Origin: Streptomyces rapamycinicus NRRL 5491
Lineage (GTDB): Bacteria > Actinomycetota > Actinomycetes > Streptomycetales > Streptomycetaceae
Direction of reading: 5' to 3'
NCBI RefSeq assembly: GCF_024298965.1
Contig: NZ_CP085193.1
Span: 8,804,001 to 8,868,000, forward strand
DNA: 64,000 nucleotides
Positions 16,611 to 27,558 of this stretch are shown here, in pieces; the stretch's first letter is position 1; every line of letters starts with the position of its first letter. The notes below the pieces were generated by a model. That model made no database searches. It was not told the DNA's origin and worked only from the letters and a program-made list of their open reading frames with translations. Position numbers and translations under genes: made by a program.

Positions 16611-19600
16611 GTGGCCGACCGTCTCATCGTTCGTGGCGCTCGCGAGCACAACCTCAAGAACGTCTCACTCGACCTTCCCCGCGACTCGCTCATCGTCTTC
16701 ACCGGGCTGTCCGGGTCGGGCAAGTCGTCCCTCGCGTTCGACACGATCTTCGCCGAGGGGCAGCGCCGGTACGTCGAGTCGCTCTCCTCCTACGCCCGCC
16801 AGTTCCTGGGGCAGATGGACAAGCCCGATGTGGACTTCATCGAGGGCCTGTCCCCCGCGGTGTCGATCGACCAGAAGTCGACCTCGCGGAACCCGCGCTC
16901 GACGGTCGGCACCATCACCGAGGTCTATGACTACCTCCGGCTGCTGTTCGCCCGTATCGGCAAGCCGCACTGCCCCGAATGCGGCCGTCCGATCGCCCGC
17001 CAGTCGCCGCAGGCGATCGTGGACCGGGTGCTGGAGCTCCCCGAGGGCAGCCGCTTCCAGGTGCTCTCCCCGCTGGTGCGCGAGCGCAAGGGGGAGTTCG
17101 TCGACCTCTTCTCCGATCTCCAGACCAAGGGCTACAGCCGCGCCCGGGTGGACGGCGCCACCATCCAGCTGTCCGACCCGCCGAAGCTGAAGAAGCAGGA
17201 GAAGCACACCATCGAGGTGGTCGTGGACCGCCTCACCGTCAAGGACAGCGCCAAGCGCCGGCTGACGGACTCGGTGGAGACCGCGCTCGGCCTCTCCGGC
17301 GGCATGGTGATCCTCGACTTCGTGGACCTGGAGGAGGACGACCCGCAGCGGGAGCGGATGTTCTCCGAGCATCTCTACTGCCCGTACGACGACCTGTCCT
17401 TCGAGGAGCTGGAGCCGCGCACCTTCTCCTTCAACTCGCCCTTCGGCGCCTGCCCGGAGTGCACCGGCATCGGCACCCGGATGGAGGTCGACCCGGAGCT
17501 GATCGTCCCGGACGAGGAGAAGTCGCTGGACGAGGGCGCCATCCACCCCTGGTCCCACGGCCACACCAAGGACTATTTCGGCCGTCTGGTCGGCGCGCTC
17601 GCCGACGCGCTCGGCTTCCGTACCGACGTCCCCTGGGCCGGGCTTCCGCAGCGCGCCAAGAAGGCGCTGCTCAACGGGCACCGGACCCAGATCGAGGTCC
17701 GCTACCGCAATCGCTACGGCCGCCAGCGGGCGTACACCACGGCCTTCGAGGGCGCGCTGCCCTATGTGAAGCGGCGCCACTCGGAGGCGGAGAGCGACGC
17801 CAGCCGGGAGCGGTTCGAGGGCTATATGCGCGAGGTGCCCTGCCCCACCTGTGAGGGCACCCGCCTCAAGCCGATCGTGCTGGCCGTCACCGTGCAGGAC
17901 AAGTCCATCGCGGATGTCTCGGCGATGTCGATCAGCGAATGCGCCGAGTTCCTGCGCGGCATGGAGCTGAGCGCGCGCGAGAAGACCATCGCCGAGCGGG
18001 TCCTCAAGGAGGTCAACGAGCGGCTGCGGTTCCTGGTCGACGTCGGCCTGGACTACCTCTCGCTCAACCGCGCCGCGGGCACCCTCTCCGGCGGCGAGGC
18101 CCAGCGCATCCGGCTGGCCACCCAGATCGGCTCCGGCCTGGTCGGTGTGCTCTATGTGCTGGACGAGCCGTCCATCGGCCTGCACCAGCGTGACAATCAC
18201 CGGCTGATCGAGACGCTGGTACGGCTGCGCGACCTCGGCAACACCCTGATCGTCGTGGAGCACGACGAGGACACCATCAAGACCTCGGACTGGGTGGTGG
18301 ACATCGGCCCGGGCGCGGGCGAGCACGGCGGCAAGGTGGTGCACAGCGGGCCGCTGAGCGAGCTGCTGGTCAACCAGGAGTCGGTGACCGGGCACTATCT
18401 GTCCGGCAAGAAGGCCATCCCGCTGCCGGCGGCCCGCCGGCCCATGGATCCCAAGCGGCGGCTCACGGTCCACGGCGCCCGGGAGAACAACCTCCAGGAC
18501 ATCGACGTGTCCTTCCCGCTCGGGGTGCTCACCGCCGTCACCGGTGTCTCCGGATCGGGTAAGTCCACGCTGGTCAACGACATCCTCTACACCCATCTGG
18601 CCCGCGAGCTGAACGGGGCGCGGGCGGTTCCCGGGCGGCACACCCGGGTCGCCGGCGACGATCTCGTCGACAAGGTGGTGCATGTCGACCAGTCGCCCAT
18701 CGGCCGCACCCCGCGCTCGAACCCGGCCACGTACACCGGCGTCTTCGACCATGTGCGCAAGCTGTTCGCGGAGACGATGGAGGCCAAGGTCCGGGGGTAC
18801 CAGCCCGGCCGGTTCTCCTTCAACGTCAAGGGCGGCCGCTGCGAGAACTGCTCCGGTGACGGCACCATCAAGATCGAGATGAACTTCCTGCCGGATGTGT
18901 ATGTGCCGTGCGAGGTCTGCCACGGCGCGCGCTACAACCGGGAGACCCTGGAGGTGCACTACAAGGGCAAGTCCATCGCCGAGGTGCTGGACATGCCCAT
19001 CGAGGAGGCCCTGGACTTCTTCGAGGCCGTGCCCACCATCGCCCGCCATCTGCGCACCCTCAACGAGGTCGGGCTGGGCTATGTCCGGCTCGGGCAGCCC
19101 GCGCCGACCCTCTCCGGCGGTGAGGCCCAGCGCGTCAAGCTGGCGAGCGAGCTCCAGAAGCGGTCCACCGGCCGCACGGTGTATGTGCTGGACGAGCCGA
19201 CCACCGGTCTGCACTTCGAGGACATCAGCAAGCTGATCAGCGTGCTCTCCGGCCTGGTCGACAAGGGCAACACGGTGATCGTCATCGAGCACAACCTCGA
19301 TGTGATCAAGACGGCCGACTGGGTCGTGGACATGGGCCCCGAGGGCGGCAGCGGCGGCGGTCTGGTGATCGCCGAGGGCACCCCGGAGGACGTGGCCTCG
19401 ATCCCGGTCAGCCACACCGGGAAGTTCCTGCGGGACATGCTGGGCGACCGGGTGAGCGACGCCACGGTGCCCGCCGCGCGCAAGGGCGGCGTGACCAGCA
19501 AGAAGGCGCCCGCCAAGAAGGCCGCCGCGAAGTCCACGGCGGCCAAGAAGACCGCGGCGAAGAAGACCGTGGCCAAGAAGGCGGCGGCCAAGACCACGGC

Positions 19601-19628
19601 CGCCTCCAAGCGGGCGGCCGCGAAGTAG
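16611..19628 (+). CDS. uvrA: UvrABC excision nuclease subunit A
   Basis: About 1005 residues starting [14 protein letters not shown] at the GTG at 16611; AAAGG lies 11 bases upstream, and another GTG at 16599 is in frame. It finds DNA damage as a dimer and loads UvrB. Seen: two ABC ATPase modules with Walker [10 protein letters not shown] near 34 and GVSGSGKST near 645, two signatures LSGGEAQR, and zinc-binding CPECG, CPECTG, CPTCEG and CENCSGDG...CEVCHG clusters. The last 46 residues are an unusual Lys/Ala-rich tail ([18 protein letters not shown]) resembling histone H1 tails. A TATAGGCT element at 16454-16461 may be the -10 of a long-leader promoter. Confidence 0.98.
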   Translation: MADRLIVRGAREHNLKNVSLDLPRDSLIVFTGLSGSGKSSLAFDTIFAEGQRRYVESLSSYARQFLGQMDKPDVDFIEGLSPAVSIDQKSTSRNPRSTVGTITEVYDYLRLLFARIGKPHCPECGRPIARQSPQAIVDRVLELPEGSRFQVLSPLVRERKGEFVDLFSDLQTKGYSRARVDGATIQLSDPPKLKKQEKHTIEVVVDRLTVKDSAKRRLTDSVETALGLSGGMVILDFVDLEEDDPQRERMFSEHLYCPYDDLSFEELEPRTFSFNSPFGACPECTGIGTRMEVDPELIVPDEEKSLDEGAIHPWSHGHTKDYFGRLVGALADALGFRTDVPWAGLPQRAKKALLNGHRTQIEVRYRNRYGRQRAYTTAFEGALPYVKRRHSEAESDASRERFEGYMREVPCPTCEGTRLKPIVLAVTVQDKSIADVSAMSISECAEFLRGMELSAREKTIAERVLKEVNERLRFLVDVGLDYLSLNRAAGTLSGGEAQRIRLATQIGSGLVGVLYVLDEPSIGLHQRDNHRLIETLVRLRDLGNTLIVVEHDEDTIKTSDWVVDIGPGAGEHGGKVVHSGPLSELLVNQESVTGHYLSGKKAIPLPAARRPMDPKRRLTVHGARENNLQDIDVSFPLGVLTAVTGVSGSGKSTLVNDILYTHLARELNGARAVPGRHTRVAGDDLVDKVVHVDQSPIGRTPRSNPATYTGVFDHVRKLFAETMEAKVRGYQPGRFSFNVKGGRCENCSGDGTIKIEMNFLPDVYVPCEVCHGARYNRETLEVHYKGKSIAEVLDMPIEEALDFFEAVPTIARHLRTLNEVGLGYVRLGQPAPTLSGGEAQRVKLASELQKRSTGRTVYVLDEPTTGLHFEDISKLISVLSGLVDKGNTVIVIEHNLDVIKTADWVVDMGPEGGSGGGLVIAEGTPEDVASIPVSHTGKFLRDMLGDRVSDATVPAARKGGVTSKKAPAKKAAAKSTAAKKTAAKKTVAKKAAAKTTAASKRAAAK

Positions 19629-19644
19629 CCCGAGCCGCTGTGCC

Positions 19645-19678
19645 CGCGCCACGCCCGGACCGATCCGGGCGCGGCGCG
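19645..19678. terminator. bidirectional terminator between uvrA and the sugar kinase gene
   Basis: Seven perfect pairs (CGCCCGG at 19652-19658 with 19665-19671) around a 6-base loop, one A-C mismatch, then seven more pairs (19644-19650 region with 19673-19679). It follows the uvrA stop by 16 bases and faces the convergent kinase gene. Confidence 0.68.
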
Positions 19679-19727
19679 TGCTCAGGCGTACAGCGGCGTG
19701 CTCAGGCGTACAGCGGCAGGCTCAGGC
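19676..19727. repeat. 20-base tandem repeat, two full copies and a partial
   Basis: The unit GCGTGCTCAGGCGTACAGCG occurs exactly twice (19676-19695, 19696-19715), followed by a degenerate half copy that runs into the stop codon of the kinase gene. It is probably a recent slippage duplication. Confidence 0.75.
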
Positions 19728-20672
19728 CAGCTCGGACGCGTAGGGCGGCTCCGCGCCCGCGCGGGAGCAGGTGATCGCGGCGGCGCGGGCGGCGAAGCCC
19801 AGCACATCCCGCCAGGCCGCCTCGTCCAGCTTGGCCAGTGCGGGCGCCGACAGCGCCTGGTGCCCCGCCAGCCGGTGCAGCAGCGCGGCGTTCACGGTGT
19901 CACCCGCCCCGATGGTGTCCACGATGTCCACCCGCTCGCCCGGCACCGAGATCACCGAGCCGTCCTGGCGCCGTACGCTCAGCCCCTCCCCGCCATGGGT
20001 GAGCACCACGGCCGCCGGACCCGTCGCCAGCCACGCGCCCACGGCCCTCTCGACATCCCCCGCGTCCTCCGAGTCGGCCAGCCACCTGGCGTCCTCTATG
20101 GACAGCTTCAGCAGGCCGATATGGGGCAGCCAGCCGTGGAAGCGGGCCCGGTAGGCATCGGCGTCGGGGATCAGGCCGGTGCGGATATTGGGGTCCAGCG
20201 TGGTGAAGACCCCGCGCGCGGCCTCGCGCCGCAGCAGTTCCTCGTACGCGCTCGCGCCCGGCTCCAGCACCAGCGAGCAGGTGCCCAGCGACAGCGCGCT
20301 CACCCCCTCGGGAAGGGACGGCGGCAGGGTGAAGAGCCGGTCCGCGGTGCCCTGCACATAGAAGCCGTACCCGGCCGAGCCATCGGCCCCGATGGAGGCG
20401 ACGGCCAGGGTCGTGGGCTCCTCGCCGCGCTGCACCAGCGCGGTGTCCACACCGTCCTTCCGCAGGCCCTCCAGCAGCGCCTCCCCGAAGCCGTCCGTGG
20501 AGACCCGCGAGCAGAACGCGGTGGGCGAGCCGAGCCGCCCCAGCGCCAGCGCGGTGTTGTACGGGCCGCCGCCGCGCGCGGGGCGCAGCGCGGGCAACTG
20601 GCCCGCCGCCGCGGCGCTCGACGTGCGTTCGGGCACGAGGTCGATCAGGGCTTCTCCGGCGACGACGATCAC
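19722..20672 (-). CDS. PfkB-family carbohydrate kinase (probable fructokinase/ribokinase type)
   Basis: 316 residues from GTG at 20672, preceded by GGAAAGGA. It phosphorylates a sugar with ATP; fructose is a common substrate of close relatives but is not proven here. Seen: N-terminal VVAGEALIDLVPE, RGGGPYNTALALGRLG (sugar lid and first PfkB signature), and the C-terminal VDIVDTIGAGDTVNAALL with the catalytic Asp of the second signature. The start codon overlaps the stop of the LacI gene by four bases (GTGA), so translation is coupled and the regulator probably controls this operon in response to its sugar. Confidence 0.88.
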   Translation of the reverse strand: MIVVAGEALIDLVPERTSSAAAAGQLPALRPARGGGPYNTALALGRLGSPTAFCSRVSTDGFGEALLEGLRKDGVDTALVQRGEEPTTLAVASIGADGSAGYGFYVQGTADRLFTLPPSLPEGVSALSLGTCSLVLEPGASAYEELLRREAARGVFTTLDPNIRTGLIPDADAYRARFHGWLPHIGLLKLSIEDARWLADSEDAGDVERAVGAWLATGPAAVVLTHGGEGLSVRRQDGSVISVPGERVDIVDTIGAGDTVNAALLHRLAGHQALSAPALAKLDEAAWRDVLGFAARAAAITCSRAGAEPPYASELA

Positions 20673-21748
20673 GAGACGGGGTCCTTTCCGGCGATTCCGG
20701 CGATTCCGGGGGTTCCGGGGAGCGGTCGGTCGAGCGGTGGGTCGGGGGCTTCGGCCGCACAGCCGCACGAGGTGCGGTGGACGAAGGCACAGGGCAGCCG
20801 TACGGTGCGCGGCGGCCGCCCCGGATTCTCCAGCCGATCGAGCAGCAGCCGGACGGCGGTGGCGCCGACCTCCCGGCTGGGCTGGGAGATCGCGGTGAGC
20901 CCGGGGGAGAAGACATCCGCCCAGGAGAAGTCGTCGAAGCAGACCAGCGCGAGATCGTCCGGCACGCTCAGCCCCGCCGTCCGCAGGGCGCGCAGCGCAC
21001 CGATGGTCATCGCGTTGTTCGCGGTGATGATCGCGGTGGGCGGTTCGGGGGAGGCCAGCAGCCGGTGAACGGCGTCCTCCGCACCCCGCGCCTCGGAGTG
21101 GCCCTCGGCCAGCAGCCCGGGGCGGAACGGCAGCCCGTGCCGCTCCAGCCCGGCCCGGTAGCCCGCGATCCGCTCGGTGGTGGTGCTCAGCCCCGGCAGC
21201 CCCGCGACCAGCCCGATGCGGAGGTGGCCGAGATCGGCGAGATGGTCGACCAGCTGTTCGACGGGGCGCGTGTTCTCGGCGCACACCTGGTCGTGGGCGT
21301 CGCCGACCAGCCGGTCGAGGAAGACCGCGGGGATCTTGCGGCGGCCCAGATACTCCAGCAGCCCGGCGGGCTCGGCCGACGGGGCGAGGATCACGCCGTC
21401 CACCCGCCGCTCATGGAGCAGCCGGACGACGGTCAGCTCATGCGCGGGGTCGTCATGCGGATCGGCGATCAGCAGGCCGTAGCCCCGCTCCAGGGCGCTG
21501 GACTCGACGCCCTGGAGGATCTCGGTGAAGTACGGATTGCTGATCGCCGAGACGGCCAGGCCGATCGAGCGGGTGCGCGCGGTCACCAGGGAGCGCGCCA
21601 GCGTGTTGGGGATGTAGCCGAGGTCGTCGATGGCGTCCAGCACGGCCTTACGGGTGCCGGGGCGCACCGGCCGGGTCTTGTTGAGCACGTGCGAGACGGT
21701 GGCCACGGACACCCCGGCGCGACGGGCGACATCGACCATGGTTGCCAT
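20669..21748 (-). CDS. LacI-family transcriptional regulator
   Basis: 359 residues. The N-terminal helix-turn-helix VDVARRAGVSVATVSHVLN (5-23) and hinge helix DLGYIPNTLARSLVTARTR are canonical. The periplasmic-binding-protein-like sensor domain follows from about 62 (SIGLAVSAISNPYFTEILQG). The C terminus has an odd PGTPGIAGIAGKD tail generated by a short GGCGATTCC-type DNA repeat. It is first in a two-gene operon with the kinase. Two LacI-type palindromes lie in its own upstream region, consistent with autoregulation. Confidence 0.92.
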   Translation of the reverse strand: MATMVDVARRAGVSVATVSHVLNKTRPVRPGTRKAVLDAIDDLGYIPNTLARSLVTARTRSIGLAVSAISNPYFTEILQGVESSALERGYGLLIADPHDDPAHELTVVRLLHERRVDGVILAPSAEPAGLLEYLGRRKIPAVFLDRLVGDAHDQVCAENTRPVEQLVDHLADLGHLRIGLVAGLPGLSTTTERIAGYRAGLERHGLPFRPGLLAEGHSEARGAEDAVHRLLASPEPPTAIITANNAMTIGALRALRTAGLSVPDDLALVCFDDFSWADVFSPGLTAISQPSREVGATAVRLLLDRLENPGRPPRTVRLPCAFVHRTSCGCAAEAPDPPLDRPLPGTPGIAGIAGKDPVS

Positions 21749-21815
21749 CCGCTGCGGTCCTTAACGTCGAGATCGTCGGGGGAGGGGCACGTAACGTATC
21801 GCATCGGGCGCTCGG

Positions 21816-21840
21816 CGTAAACGTTTGCGTAAGCGCTTGC
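21816..21840. promoter_or_regulatory. pair of LacI-type operators
   Basis: GTAAACGTTTGC at 21817-21828 and GTAAGCGCTTGC at 21829-21840 are adjacent near-palindromes with the central CG step and AA/TT flanks typical of LacI/GalR operators. They lie 68-92 bases upstream of the lacI start. The Rieske gene begins about 80 bases to the other side. Confidence 0.7.
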
Positions 21841-21919
21841 GCACACCCCGGGGGCGGCCGCGGACGGATGGATCTGTGCCGGTATGGTCGGAGGGCCCTC
21901 ACACCCCCAGGAGCCGCAG

Positions 21920-22345
21920 ATGTCCAGCCAGCCCGCCTCCCGTCGAACCGTGCTGTGCCGCGCAGCGCTGGCCGGAGCCGCCGGGCTCGGGGTGGCGGCC
22001 TGCTCCCCGGACGGATCGGGCAAGAAGGTGTCCCCGACGCCCACCGCCCCCGTCGAACTCGGCTCGGCCGGTGTCGTGCCGGTCGGCGGCGCCAAGATCT
22101 ACCGCGAGCAGCGGGTGGTGGTGGCCCAGCCCGCCAAGGGGGAGTTCACGGCGTTCAGCGCGGTGTGCACCCACGCCGGATGCGTCGTCGACACCGTCGA
22201 GGACGGCAAGATCAACTGTCCCTGCCACGGCAGCCAGTTCGACGCCCGCACCGGCAAGGTCGTCCAGGGGCCCGCGGAGAAGCCCCTGCCGTCGGTCCCG
22301 GTCACCGCGAAGGGCGGACGGCTCGTCGCGGGCCCCGACGCCTGA
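21920..22345 (+). CDS. Tat-exported Rieske [2Fe-2S] lipoprotein
   Basis: 141 residues from ATG at 21920, with AGGAG eight bases upstream. The N terminus has twin arginines ([13 protein letters not shown]) and a lipobox-like VAAC near residue 29, so it should be exported folded and lipid-anchored. The Rieske domain has the cluster ligands in CTHAGC and CPCHGSQFD. It is far smaller than the QcrA subunit of the bc complex and stands alone, so it is probably a stand-alone electron-transfer protein whose partner is unknown. Confidence 0.9.
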   Translation: MSSQPASRRTVLCRAALAGAAGLGVAACSPDGSGKKVSPTPTAPVELGSAGVVPVGGAKIYREQRVVVAQPAKGEFTAFSAVCTHAGCVVDTVEDGKINCPCHGSQFDARTGKVVQGPAEKPLPSVPVTAKGGRLVAGPDA

Positions 22346-22457
22346 GCGGACGGCATCTGGACGGGCGAGGCCGGCGACTCCTGAAATCCCCTGGACCTCA
22401 CCGAACCGCGTCCCGACGGCACCGGATGTGTCACTCCCCGCAAGTAGGGTGGTGACC

Positions 22458-24599
22458 ATGGCCGACCCGAGCAGCTACCGCCCCAAGCCGGGACAGATCC
22501 CCGACTCGCCGGGGGTCTACAAGTTCCGTGACGAGCACGGCCGGGTGATCTACGTCGGAAAGGCGAAGAGCCTGCGCCAGCGGCTCTCGTCGTACTTCCA
22601 GGACCTGGCGAACCTCCACCCGCGGACCCGCACCATGGTCACCACGGCCGCCGCCGTGGAATGGACCGTGGTCTCCACCGAGGTCGAGGCCCTGCAGCTC
22701 GAGTACTCCTGGATCAAGGAGTTCGACCCCCGGTTCAACGTCATGTACCGCGACGACAAGAGCTACCCCTCCCTCGCCGTGACCCTCAACGAGGAGTTCC
22801 CCCGGGTCCAGGTGATGCGCGGTGCCAAGAAGAAGGGCGTGCGCTACTTCGGCCCGTACGCCCACGCCTGGGCCATCCGCGAGACCGTCGACCTGATGCT
22901 GCGCGTGTTCCCCGTCCGGACCTGCTCCGCCGGGGTGTTCAAGCGCTCCGCCCAGATCGGCCGCCCCTGTCTGCTCGGCTACATCGGCAAGTGCTCGGCC
23001 CCCTGCGTCGGCCGTGTCACCGCCGAGGAGCACCGCCAACTGGCCGAGGAGTTCTGCGACTTCATGGCCGGCCGCACCGGCACCTATCTGCGCCGTCTGG
23101 AGGAGCGGATGCACGAGGCGGCCGAGGAGATGGAGTACGAGAAGGCGGCCCGGCTCCGTGACGACATAGGGGCGCTCAAGCGCGCCATGGAGAAGAACGC
23201 GGTGGTGCTCGCCGACGCCACCGACGCGGACCTGATAGCGGTCGCCGAGGACGAGCTGGAGGCGGCCGTCCAGATCTTCCATGTGCGCGGCGGCCGGGTG
23301 CGCGGTCAGCGCGGCTGGGTCACCGACAAGGTCGAGGCCGTCGACACCGCCGGGCTGGTCGAGCACGCCCTCCAGCAGCTGTACGGGGAGGAGCGCGGCG
23401 ACGCCGTCCCCAAGGAGGTCCTGGTGCCCGCCGTGCCGGAACCGGCCGAGCCGGTCGCCCAGTGGCTCGCCGGGCGCCGGGGCTCCCGGGTCGATCTGCG
23501 CATCCCGCAGCGCGGCGACAAGAAGGACCTCATGGAGACCGTGCAGCGCAACGCCCAGCAGGCGCTCGCGCTGCACAAGACCAAGCGCGCCTCCGACCTC
23601 ACCACCCGCTCCCGGGCGCTGGAGGAGATCGCCGAGGCCCTGGGGCTGGACTCCGCTCCGCTGCGTGTGGAGTGCTTCGACATCTCCCATCTCCAGGGCG
23701 ATGACGTGGTGGCCTCCATGGTGGTCTTCGAGGACGGGCTCCCCCGGAAGAGTGAGTACCGCCGCTTCCAGATCAAGAGCTTCGCCGGGCAGGACGATGT
23801 CCGCTCCATGCACGAGGTCGTGAGCCGCCGCTTCCGCCGCTATCTGCAGGAGAAGCAGAAGACGGGGGAGTGGCAGGAGGAAGTCACCGGGGCTTCCGGG
23901 GTTCCCGGGGCTGTCGAGGCGTCCGAGCCCGCCGGGTCCACCGGGGCCCCCGGGCAGCCCCTCGACGGATCCGCTGGACCCGACGGACCCGAGGGACCCG
24001 CTGGACCCGACGGCCCCGACCAGGGGCCCTCCGGCCCGATCGACGAGGAGGGCAGGCCGAAGCGGTTCGCCTACCCGCCCCAGCTCGTCGTGGTCGACGG
24101 CGGCAAGCCGCAGGTGGCCGCCGCCAAGCGGGCCCTGGACGAGCTCGGCGTCGACGATGTCGCCGTCTGCGGCCTCGCCAAGCGGCTCGAGGAGGTATGG
24201 CTGCCGGACGAGGAGGACCCGGTGGTGCTGCCCCGCAGCAGCGAGGGGCTCTACCTCCTCCAGCGGGTCCGCGACGAGGCCCACCGCTTCGCCATCACCT
24301 ACCAGCGCAGCAAGCGCGCCAAGTCGCTGAAGGCCGGGCCGCTGGACACCGTTCCCGGCCTCGGTGACAGCCGTAAGCAGGCCCTGCTGAAGCACTTCGG
24401 CTCGGTCAAGCGGCTGCGCGCCGCCACCGTCGAGCAGATCTGCGAGGTGCCCGGCGTCGGCCGTAAGACGGCCGAGACGGTCGCCGCGGCGCTCGCCGGG
24501 GCCGCCCCGGCCGCGCCCGCCGTGAACACCGCCACAGGAGAGATCATTGAGGACGAGGCCGCTGGCGCGGCTTCGTCGAACGGGGGGACCAGACCATGA
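22458..24599 (+). CDS. uvrC: UvrABC excision nuclease subunit C
   Basis: 713 residues from ATG at 22458. It makes both incisions flanking a lesion. Seen: GIY-YIG nuclease at the N terminus ([20 protein letters not shown]), a cysteine cluster ([17 protein letters not shown] and GKCSAPC) matching the reported [4Fe-4S] ligands, a UVR domain near 222-240 ([15 protein letters not shown]), the RNase H-like 3'-endonuclease ([30 protein letters not shown]) and C-terminal helix-hairpin-helix motifs ([25 protein letters not shown]). A collagen-like Gly-rich insert at about 476-530 sits inside the endonuclease domain. The stop overlaps the rapZ start by four bases. Confidence 0.98.
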   Translation: MADPSSYRPKPGQIPDSPGVYKFRDEHGRVIYVGKAKSLRQRLSSYFQDLANLHPRTRTMVTTAAAVEWTVVSTEVEALQLEYSWIKEFDPRFNVMYRDDKSYPSLAVTLNEEFPRVQVMRGAKKKGVRYFGPYAHAWAIRETVDLMLRVFPVRTCSAGVFKRSAQIGRPCLLGYIGKCSAPCVGRVTAEEHRQLAEEFCDFMAGRTGTYLRRLEERMHEAAEEMEYEKAARLRDDIGALKRAMEKNAVVLADATDADLIAVAEDELEAAVQIFHVRGGRVRGQRGWVTDKVEAVDTAGLVEHALQQLYGEERGDAVPKEVLVPAVPEPAEPVAQWLAGRRGSRVDLRIPQRGDKKDLMETVQRNAQQALALHKTKRASDLTTRSRALEEIAEALGLDSAPLRVECFDISHLQGDDVVASMVVFEDGLPRKSEYRRFQIKSFAGQDDVRSMHEVVSRRFRRYLQEKQKTGEWQEEVTGASGVPGAVEASEPAGSTGAPGQPLDGSAGPDGPEGPAGPDGPDQGPSGPIDEEGRPKRFAYPPQLVVVDGGKPQVAAAKRALDELGVDDVAVCGLAKRLEEVWLPDEEDPVVLPRSSEGLYLLQRVRDEAHRFAITYQRSKRAKSLKAGPLDTVPGLGDSRKQALLKHFGSVKRLRAATVEQICEVPGVGRKTAETVAAALAGAAPAAPAVNTATGEIIEDEAAGAASSNGGTRP

Positions 24600-25531
24600 C
24601 CGAGCACGAGAACCACGGAGACGGAGCGCAGGTGAATACGGGCACGTCGGGCGAGCCCGCCGAGGCGGCGGCCATCCCCGAGCTGGTGATCATCTCTGGA
24701 ATGTCGGGCGCGGGCCGCAGCACCGCCGCCAAGTGTCTGGAGGACCTCGGCTGGTTCGTCGTGGACAACCTGCCGCCCGCGCTGATCCCCACCATGGTCG
24801 ACCTGGGCGCCCGCTCCCAGGGCAACGTGGCCCGGATCGCCGTGGTGGTGGACGTCCGCGGCCGCCGCTTCTTCGACAACCTCCGCGAGTCCCTCGCGGA
24901 CCTCGCCGCCAAGAACGTCAAGCGGCGCGTGCTGTTCCTGGAGGCGTCCGACGAGGCGCTGGTGCGCCGTTTCGAGTCCGTGCGCCGCCCGCACCCCCTC
25001 CAGGGCGACGGCCGGATCGTGGACGGCATCGCCGCCGAGCGCGATCTGCTGCGCGAGCTGCGCGGGGACGCCGATCTGGTGATCGACACCTCCAGCCTCA
25101 ACGTCCATGAGCTGCGCGCCAAGATGGACGCCCAGTTCGCGGGCGAGGAGGAGCCCGAGCTGCGGGCCACCGTGATGTCGTTCGGCTACAAGTACGGGCT
25201 GCCGGTCGACGCCGATCTGGTGGTGGACTGCCGCTTCCTGCCCAATCCGCACTGGGTCCCCGAGCTGCGCCCCTTCACCGGGCTCAACGAGGAGGTCTCC
25301 AGCTATGTCTTCAACCAGCCCGGCGCCAAGGAGTTCCTGGACCGCTACGCGGAACTGCTCCAGCTCATCGCCGCGGGCTACCGCCGCGAGGGCAAGCGCT
25401 ATGTGACCATCGCCGTCGGCTGCACCGGCGGCAAGCACCGCAGCGTCGCGATGTCCGAACGGCTCGCCCCGCGGCTCGCCGCCGAGGGAGTGGAGACCGT
25501 CATCGTCCACCGGGACATGGGGCGCGAGTGA
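24596..25531 (+). CDS. rapZ: RapZ-family RNase adapter / nucleotide-binding protein
   Basis: 311 residues. The P-loop GMSGAGRS near 35-42 has Arg in place of the usual Lys, as I recall for actinobacterial members. [10 protein letters not shown] follows, and the C-terminal domain has the FSYG-like [15 protein letters not shown]-like [10 protein letters not shown] and [10 protein letters not shown] motifs. In E. coli RapZ senses glucosamine-6-phosphate and directs RNase E to small RNAs; the actinobacterial role is not settled. It is translationally coupled on both sides: ATGA with uvrC and GTGA with yvcK. Confidence 0.95.
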   Translation: MTEHENHGDGAQVNTGTSGEPAEAAAIPELVIISGMSGAGRSTAAKCLEDLGWFVVDNLPPALIPTMVDLGARSQGNVARIAVVVDVRGRRFFDNLRESLADLAAKNVKRRVLFLEASDEALVRRFESVRRPHPLQGDGRIVDGIAAERDLLRELRGDADLVIDTSSLNVHELRAKMDAQFAGEEEPELRATVMSFGYKYGLPVDADLVVDCRFLPNPHWVPELRPFTGLNEEVSSYVFNQPGAKEFLDRYAELLQLIAAGYRREGKRYVTIAVGCTGGKHRSVAMSERLAPRLAAEGVETVIVHRDMGRE

Positions 25532-26547
25532 CCATTCGTAGCAACCGGCTGCGACGGCTGGTCGGGGCGCGGACGAACCGGGGCGCACAGCCCAAGGTCG
25601 TCGCCCTGGGCGGCGGCATGGGCCTGTCGGCGTCGCTCGCCGCGCTGCGCCGGATCACCGGCGATCTGACCGCCGTCGTCACCGTGGCCGACGACGGGGG
25701 CTCCAGCGGACGCCTCCGCGACGAGCTGGGCGTGCTGCCGCCCGGCGATCTGCGCAAGGCCCTGGCCGCGCTGTGCGGCGACGACGACTGGGGCCAGACC
25801 TGGGCGCGGGTCATCCAGCACCGCTTCGCCAGCGAGGGCGAGCTGCACGGCCACGCGGTCGGCAATGTGCTGATCGTCGCCCTGTGGGAGCAGCTGGGCG
25901 ACCATGTGAAGGCGCTCGACCTGGTCGGCAAGCTGCTGGGCGCCCACGGCCGGGTGCTGCCCATGTCGGCCGTCCCCCTGGAGCTCCAGGCGTACGTCCG
26001 GGGCCATGACCCGGCGCGCCCGGACGAGGTCTCCACCGTCGCCGGGCAGGCCACCGTGGCGCTCACCCCCGGCGAGGTGCAGTCGGTCCATCTGGTGCCG
26101 CACGATCCGCCGGCCGTCCCCGAGGCCGTTGACGCGGTCATGGACGCCGACTGGGTGGTGCTGGGGCCCGGCTCCTGGTTCTCCTCCGTGATCCCGCATC
26201 TGCTGGTCCCCGATCTGCTCAAGGCGCTCACCGAGACCAAGGCCCGGCGCGTGCTCTCGCTGAACCTCGCCCCTCAGCCGGGAGAAACCGACGGCTTCTC
26301 CCCGCAGCGTCATTTGGAGGTTTTGGCCCGACACGCCCCTAAACTCGCCTTCGACGTGGTGCTGGCCGATCAGGCCGCCGTCCCCGACCAGAGCAGTCTG
26401 TGCGACGCCGCCAAGCGGCTGGGCGGCACAGTCGAGCTGGCGCCGGTGGCCGCGACCGACGGTGCCCCGAAGCACGACCCGGAGCTTCTGGCGGCCGCGT
26501 ACGACCGTATTTTTCGGATGCATGGAAGGATCGGCCCATGGCGATGA
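25528..26547 (+). CDS. yvcK: YvcK-type gluconeogenesis factor (CofD-like)
   Basis: 339 residues from the overlapping GTG. The CofD/YvcK fold shows [19 protein letters not shown] at the N terminus, the phosphate-binding [18 protein letters not shown] and [13 protein letters not shown], then [18 protein letters not shown]. In B. subtilis YvcK is a UDP-sugar-binding protein needed for growth on gluconeogenic carbon and for cell shape. Its stop lies inside the start region of whiA (10-base overlap), so it shares an operon with it. Confidence 0.95.
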   Translation: MTIRSNRLRRLVGARTNRGAQPKVVALGGGMGLSASLAALRRITGDLTAVVTVADDGGSSGRLRDELGVLPPGDLRKALAALCGDDDWGQTWARVIQHRFASEGELHGHAVGNVLIVALWEQLGDHVKALDLVGKLLGAHGRVLPMSAVPLELQAYVRGHDPARPDEVSTVAGQATVALTPGEVQSVHLVPHDPPAVPEAVDAVMDADWVVLGPGSWFSSVIPHLLVPDLLKALTETKARRVLSLNLAPQPGETDGFSPQRHLEVLARHAPKLAFDVVLADQAAVPDQSSLCDAAKRLGGTVELAPVAATDGAPKHDPELLAAAYDRIFRMHGRIGPWR

Positions 26548-27527
26548 CGGCAGCGGTGAAGGACGAAATCTCCCGGCTCCCCGTCACCCGGACCTGCTGC
26601 CGGAAAGCGGAGGTCTCGGCGATCCTGCGGTTCGCGGGCGGGCTGCACCTGGTCAGCGGGCGCATCGTGATCGAGGCGGAGCTGGACACCGGGATCGCGG
26701 CCCGCAGGGTCCGCAAGGACATCCTGGAGATCTTCGGCCACTCCTCGGACCTGGTGGTGATGGCCCCCGGCGGGCTGCGCCGCGGCAGCCGGTACGTGGT
26801 GCGGGTGGTGGCGGGCGGTGACCAGCTGGCGCGGCAGACCGGTCTGGTCGACGGCCGCGGCCGGCCGATCCGCGGACTGCCGCCGCAGGTCGTCTCCGGC
26901 GCCACCTGCGACGCCGAGGCCGCCTGGCGCGGGGCCTTCCTCGCCCACGGCTCGCTCACCGAGCCCGGCCGCTCGTCCTCCCTGGAGGTGACCTGCCCCG
27001 GCCCGGAGGCCGCGCTCGCCCTGGTCGGCGCCGCCCGCCGGCTGCAGATCGCGGCCAAGGCGCGCGAGGTGCGCGGGGTGGACCGGGTGGTCGTCCGGGA
27101 CGGTGATGCCATCGGCGCGCTGTTGACGCGGCTGGGGGCGCATGAGTCGGTCCTCGCCTGGGAGGAGCGGCGGATGCGCCGCGAGGTGCGGGCCACCGCC
27201 AACCGCCTCGCCAACTTCGACGACGCCAATCTGCGCCGCTCGGCCCGCGCCGCCGTCGCCGCCGGGGCCCGGGTGCAGCGCGCCCTGGAGATCCTGGGCG
27301 ACGAGGTGCCCGAGCACCTCGCCGCGGCCGGGCGGCTGCGCATGGAGCACAAGCAGGCGTCCCTGGAGGAGCTGGGCGCCCTCGCCGACCCGCCGCTGAC
27401 CAAGGACGCCGTCGCGGGCCGTATCCGCCGGCTGCTGGCCATGGCCGACAAGCGCGCCCAGGACCTGGGCATCCCCGGCACCGAGTCCAGCCTGACCGAG
27501 GAGATGGCCGACGGCATGGTCGGCTGA
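26538..27527 (+). CDS. whiA: sporulation transcription factor WhiA
   Basis: 329 residues, starting [15 protein letters not shown]. The N-terminal part is the LAGLIDADG-like domain seen in WhiA ([37 protein letters not shown]), lacking nuclease residues. The C-terminal helix-turn-helix domain contains [25 protein letters not shown]. WhiA works with WhiB to switch on early sporulation genes such as ftsZ and to repress others. The start overlaps the end of yvcK. Downstream synteny is broken by the decayed carboxypeptidase locus. Confidence 0.97.
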   Translation: MAMTAAVKDEISRLPVTRTCCRKAEVSAILRFAGGLHLVSGRIVIEAELDTGIAARRVRKDILEIFGHSSDLVVMAPGGLRRGSRYVVRVVAGGDQLARQTGLVDGRGRPIRGLPPQVVSGATCDAEAAWRGAFLAHGSLTEPGRSSSLEVTCPGPEAALALVGAARRLQIAAKAREVRGVDRVVVRDGDAIGALLTRLGAHESVLAWEERRMRREVRATANRLANFDDANLRRSARAAVAAGARVQRALEILGDEVPEHLAAAGRLRMEHKQASLEELGALADPPLTKDAVAGRIRRLLAMADKRAQDLGIPGTESSLTEEMADGMVG

Positions 27528-27558
27528 CGGCGCCCGTGCCCGGGGCCGACCGTCCTGA

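Noticed and set aside
16665..19652. A 995-codon open frame on the minus strand across uvrA
   Set aside because: It is the GC-bias shadow of uvrA: no ribosome site, His/Gly/Val/Asp-rich nonsense composition, and uvrA itself is certain.
19722..21284. A 520-codon frame fusing the sugar kinase to an upstream extension
   Set aside because: The extension is a shadow of the LacI gene; the kinase has a good ribosome site and GTG at 20672.
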